A stretch of DNA of 64,000 nucleotides from AWTP1-13 sp963820375. Its GTDB lineage: Bacteria > Pseudomonadota > Alphaproteobacteria > Rhizobiales > Hyphomicrobiaceae. Positions 61,819-64,000 of the stretch are shown here, piece after piece. The notes under the pieces were generated by a model. It worked only from the letters and a program-made list of their open reading frames with translations, made no database searches and was not told the origin of the DNA. The stretch is taken from contig CAWFZX010000016.1 in the NCBI GenBank assembly GCA_963820375.1, forward strand, positions 248,001 through 312,000. The letters are read 5' to 3'. Every line of letters begins with the position of its first letter. Within the stretch, counting starts at the first letter, position 1. The position numbers were made by a program, and so were the translations under genes.

Positions 61819-62433
61819 CTACTTGATGGGAGAGAACGGTGCGGCGAGCAGGATTTTGGATTCCTGTTTCACGACCGGACTGTCGCCGGGTGGCGGCCAG
61901 ATTCCCTCTGCCGTCGCCTTCCTGCGCACGTCGAGGCGCTGATCGAGGCTGTTGTAGGCCCAGATGTGCACCCACTGATTGAGCCCACCGATGTCCGAGG
62001 TGAAGACCCCAATCAGCGGCGATAGCTTGAGGCGGCCAGGCAGGTACTCGGCCCAGCGCTCGGCCATCAGCGCCAGACTGGCTGGCCTCAGCGTATAGCT
62101 GCGCATTTCGAAGTAGGGCCCGTGGTTGGAGGGCTCCAGCGGCGGCGAGTAGGGCAGCGGCTCGAAGATCTCCGAGCGCATTTCGACGATCAGCTCATGT
62201 GTCTTCGGTGGCCAGATCCCCTGCTTCACCGCTTCGGCGCGAATGCGGGAGCGCTCGAGCACGTCCTCGTAGGACCAGACATGGATCACCTGATTGAGCG
62301 GCCCGATTTCGGTGTACCAAAAGGCGGCGAGTTTCGACAGCGCCAGCCGCGGCGGCAAGGCTTCGCCGAAGCGCTTCAGGAACTCGGGCAGCGCGCGCGG
62401 CTGCAGCGTGTAGGTGCGAAACTCGTAAATCAT
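61819..62433 (-). CDS. NIPSNAP family protein, two tandem domains
   Basis: A 204-residue protein with two NIPSNAP-type ferredoxin-fold repeats. The first has YEFRTYTLQPRALPEFL and the second FEMRSYTLRPASLALM. Each has a VIHVWSYED or WVHIWAYNS strand. Family function in bacteria is not settled. ATG 62433 has GAAGG five bases upstream. It lies 32 bp before the CinA-like gene on the same strand, so the two may be cotranscribed. Confidence 0.88.
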   Translation of the reverse strand: MIYEFRTYTLQPRALPEFLKRFGEALPPRLALSKLAAFWYTEIGPLNQVIHVWSYEDVLERSRIRAEAVKQGIWPPKTHELIVEMRSEIFEPLPYSPPLEPSNHGPYFEMRSYTLRPASLALMAERWAEYLPGRLKLSPLIGVFTSDIGGLNQWVHIWAYNSLDQRLDVRRKATAEGIWPPPGDSPVVKQESKILLAAPFSPIK

Positions 62434-62676
62434 GTTGCCTTCGGTGCCTCCCTGGCAGCGCGCTAACCGGCAGACCTTGGGGGCCGCCCTGGCGCCGTGG
62501 CCCAGGATACGCGCTTCTGAATTGAGCCGGCAAGGTCGCAGCGCCCTGGCTCAGGGGCCTCCGCCGGGCGAGGCCGCCAAGGGAGCCGCCCCCGAGACGG
62601 CGCTGCTTGCCGTCTTTCGGAGCGCCGGCGAGGCAGCTATGATTTCCAGCGACAAAGCCGCCAATGGAGCCGCATC

Positions 62677-63879
62677 ATGCTCGACCTTGCCAAACCGGCC
62701 GCAGCCCGGCCCGCCATACCCTTTGACACCGGCCGCCTCGATCGGCTGATGGAGGAGGCCGGTATCGACCTGCTGCTCAGCACCTCCAAGCACAACGTGC
62801 AGTACCTGTTGGGCGGCCACCGCTCGATCTTCTTTGATTACATGGATGCCACTGGCGTCACGCGCTATCTGCCGGTGCTGGTTTATCCCAAGGGGGCACC
62901 CGATCAGGCCGCCTATATCGGCCATCGCCTGGAAAGCCACCAAAAGGAGGTCGAGCCATTTTGGACGCCGGAAGCCCTGACCTCGAGTTCGGGGTCAACC
63001 GATGCGACCCAGAAGGCCATCGCCTATGTGCGCAAGGCGGGCCTGAAGGCGAAACGGATCGGCGTCGAGCTGCCGTTCCTGCCCGCCGATGCTGCCGCAA
63101 CCTTGCGCGACGGCTTGCCCGATAGCCAGATCAAGGACTGCGTCTTTGTCCTCGAGCGGTTGCGTGCCAAGAAGCGCCCGGACGAACTCGCCTTGCTGCG
63201 TCGGGCGTCCGAGCTGGTGATCGAGGCGATGCTGGCGGTGATCAGCAAGCATGGTCCCGGCACCAGCAAGCGCCAACTGTTCGAGGCCTTGCGGCGCGAA
63301 GAGGTCAATCGCGGCATGACCTTCGAATATTGCCTGCTCACGGCCGGCACCAGCCTCAATCGCGCCCCCTCCGAGCAGCGCTGGGAGACGGGCGACATTA
63401 TTTCTCTCGACTCCGGCGGCAACTATCACGGCTACATCGGCGACCTTTGCCGCATGGCGATCCAGGGCGAGCCGGACGCGGAACTGGAGGACTTGCTGGG
63501 CGAGATCGAGCAGATCCAGCGCGCTGCCATGGCGCCGATCAAGGCCGGTGCGCTCGGTGCCGTGATCTATGACACGGCCACGCCGCTGCTGCGCCAATCA
63601 AAAAACCACAACCATCTGCATTTCCTGGCGCACGGCATGGGTCTTGTCAGCCACGAGGCGCCCCGCCTGGCCCCGCGCGGAAGCATGCCCTACGATCCCT
63701 ACGATGCCGACTACCCGCTCGAGGCCGGCATGGTGATTTCGGTCGAAACCACCCTGCACCATCCCCGGCGGGGCTTCATCAAGCTGGAAGATACGGTGGT
63801 GGTCACCGACACGGGCTTCGAGATCTACGGCGAAGGCGCACGTGGCTGGAACCGGGGTGGCACAGCGGCGGCGGCCTGA
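62677..63879 (+). CDS. M24 family metallopeptidase (Xaa-Pro peptidase-like)
   Basis: A 400-residue creatinase/prolidase-fold protein: an N-terminal creatinase domain (about 1-160), then a peptidase domain. The five metal ligands are visible: Asp245 (LDSGGNY), Asp256 (IGDLC), His319 (LAHGMGL), Glu357 (SVETTL) and Glu371 (KLEDTV). Substrates may be Xaa-Pro dipeptides or related amides. ATG 62677 has GGAG nine bases upstream. It is divergent from the NIPSNAP gene (243-bp spacer). A porin-like gene end on the other strand lies 19 bp after its stop. Confidence 0.9.
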   Translation: MLDLAKPAAARPAIPFDTGRLDRLMEEAGIDLLLSTSKHNVQYLLGGHRSIFFDYMDATGVTRYLPVLVYPKGAPDQAAYIGHRLESHQKEVEPFWTPEALTSSSGSTDATQKAIAYVRKAGLKAKRIGVELPFLPADAAATLRDGLPDSQIKDCVFVLERLRAKKRPDELALLRRASELVIEAMLAVISKHGPGTSKRQLFEALRREEVNRGMTFEYCLLTAGTSLNRAPSEQRWETGDIISLDSGGNYHGYIGDLCRMAIQGEPDAELEDLLGEIEQIQRAAMAPIKAGALGAVIYDTATPLLRQSKNHNHLHFLAHGMGLVSHEAPRLAPRGSMPYDPYDADYPLEAGMVISVETTLHHPRRGFIKLEDTVVVTDTGFEIYGEGARGWNRGGTAAAA

Positions 63880-63898
63880 CGCAGGGCAATGCCCGGAG

Positions 63899-64000
63899 CT
63901 AGCGACCCAGGTTGAACTTATAGGAGAGCCCAGCGCCGCCGAAGAAGGCATTTTCGGTCTCGATCACGGGACTGTCGGCGGCGTCACCGATCAGGCGCGA
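63899..64000 (-). CDS. 3' end of a MipA/OmpV-type outer membrane protein gene
   Basis: The last 33 codons of a minus-strand gene, cut by the window edge. They read SRLIGDAADSPVIETEN, then FFGGAGLSYKFNLGR and a TAG stop at 63899-63901. The SP...N-FFGGAGLSYKF ending is typical of MipA/OmpV-family beta-barrels, where the last strand targets the protein to the outer membrane. Here three extra residues (LGR) follow the usual KFN-like end. The rest of the gene lies outside. Confidence 0.7.
   Translation of the reverse strand, partial: SRLIGDAADSPVIETENAFFGGAGLSYKFNLGR

Noticed and set aside
62595..62615. agacggc/gccgtct hairpin before the M24 gene
   Set aside because: Seven-bp stem, no clear T-tract, and it lies just ahead of a start rather than after a gene.

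Overview
The window looks like a GC-rich (by eye roughly 65% or more) chromosomal segment of an alphaproteobacterium, most likely order Hyphomicrobiales (Rhizobiales). This rests on recognisable content and gene order: uvrC-pgsA-moaD-moaE, hisS-hisZ-hisG with a short-form HisG, an LdtR-like MarR regulator, a TIGR02301 protein, a NadQ/NrtR-like regulator, hemB next to bpt, and an alphaproteobacterial-type HisS. Coding density is high, with many convergent pairs and ATGA-overlapped operons. I see no rRNA, tRNA, CRISPR array, insertion sequence, integrase or phage gene.

Layout. 0-7.4 kb: an HxD cupin, a D-2-hydroxyacid dehydrogenase, an alpha/beta hydrolase, a zf-CHCC protein with an FAD monooxygenase, a DMT exporter, and an extradiol dioxygenase of the homoprotocatechuate type. 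7.4-8.1 kb: divergent small DUF6496 and DUF3309 genes with possible general-stress promoters. 8.2-10.9 kb: an exported trypsin-DUF4384 protein facing an exported caspase-like protease. 11-16.2 kb: RND efflux pump, its membrane-fusion protein and a MarR regulator. 16.3-27.3 kb: acyl-CoA hydrolase, extensin-like protein, hemB, bpt, a flavin/PNPOx-fold protein, methyltransferase, formyltransferase, Nudix hydrolase, small exported or conserved proteins, a LysE-type exporter and an L,D-transpeptidase behind a consensus EcfG-type promoter.

27.3-31.3 kb: ygfZ, tag, an HD hydrolase and a tyrosine phosphatase run closely together, followed by the NadQ-like regulator. 31.3-34.9 kb: a polyprenol-linked sugar transfer module (GT39, GT2, flippase-like). 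35-37.5 kb: TRAP permeases DctQM without a binding protein. 37.5-42.8 kb: pyruvate phosphate dikinase, an M20 peptidase and a secreted RNase T2. 43-47.6 kb: lytic transglycosylase, glucosaminidase-like protein, and an SDR (FolM/pteridine-reductase type) with folB. 48-53 kb: TorF-type outer membrane protein, uvrC, pgsA, moaD, moaE. 53-57.6 kb: amidohydrolase and the hisS-hisZ-hisG operon. 57.8-64 kb: an isocitrate-lyase-family enzyme, GMC oxidoreductase, a CinA-like protein with a degenerate deamidase domain, a NIPSNAP protein, an M24 peptidase and the cut-off end of a MipA/OmpV-type porin.

Themes. Cell-wall remodelling recurs (L,D-transpeptidase, LdtR-like regulator, extensin-like protein, MltB-type and glucosaminidase enzymes). 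So do exported hydrolases and NAD-linked control. The most interesting candidate for a new system is the convergent pair of exported proteases: the trypsin carries a Lys-Ile activation site and the DUF4384 domain I associate with caspase-like proteins. The clearest regulatory observation is a GGAAC-N16-CGTT promoter in front of the L,D-transpeptidase.
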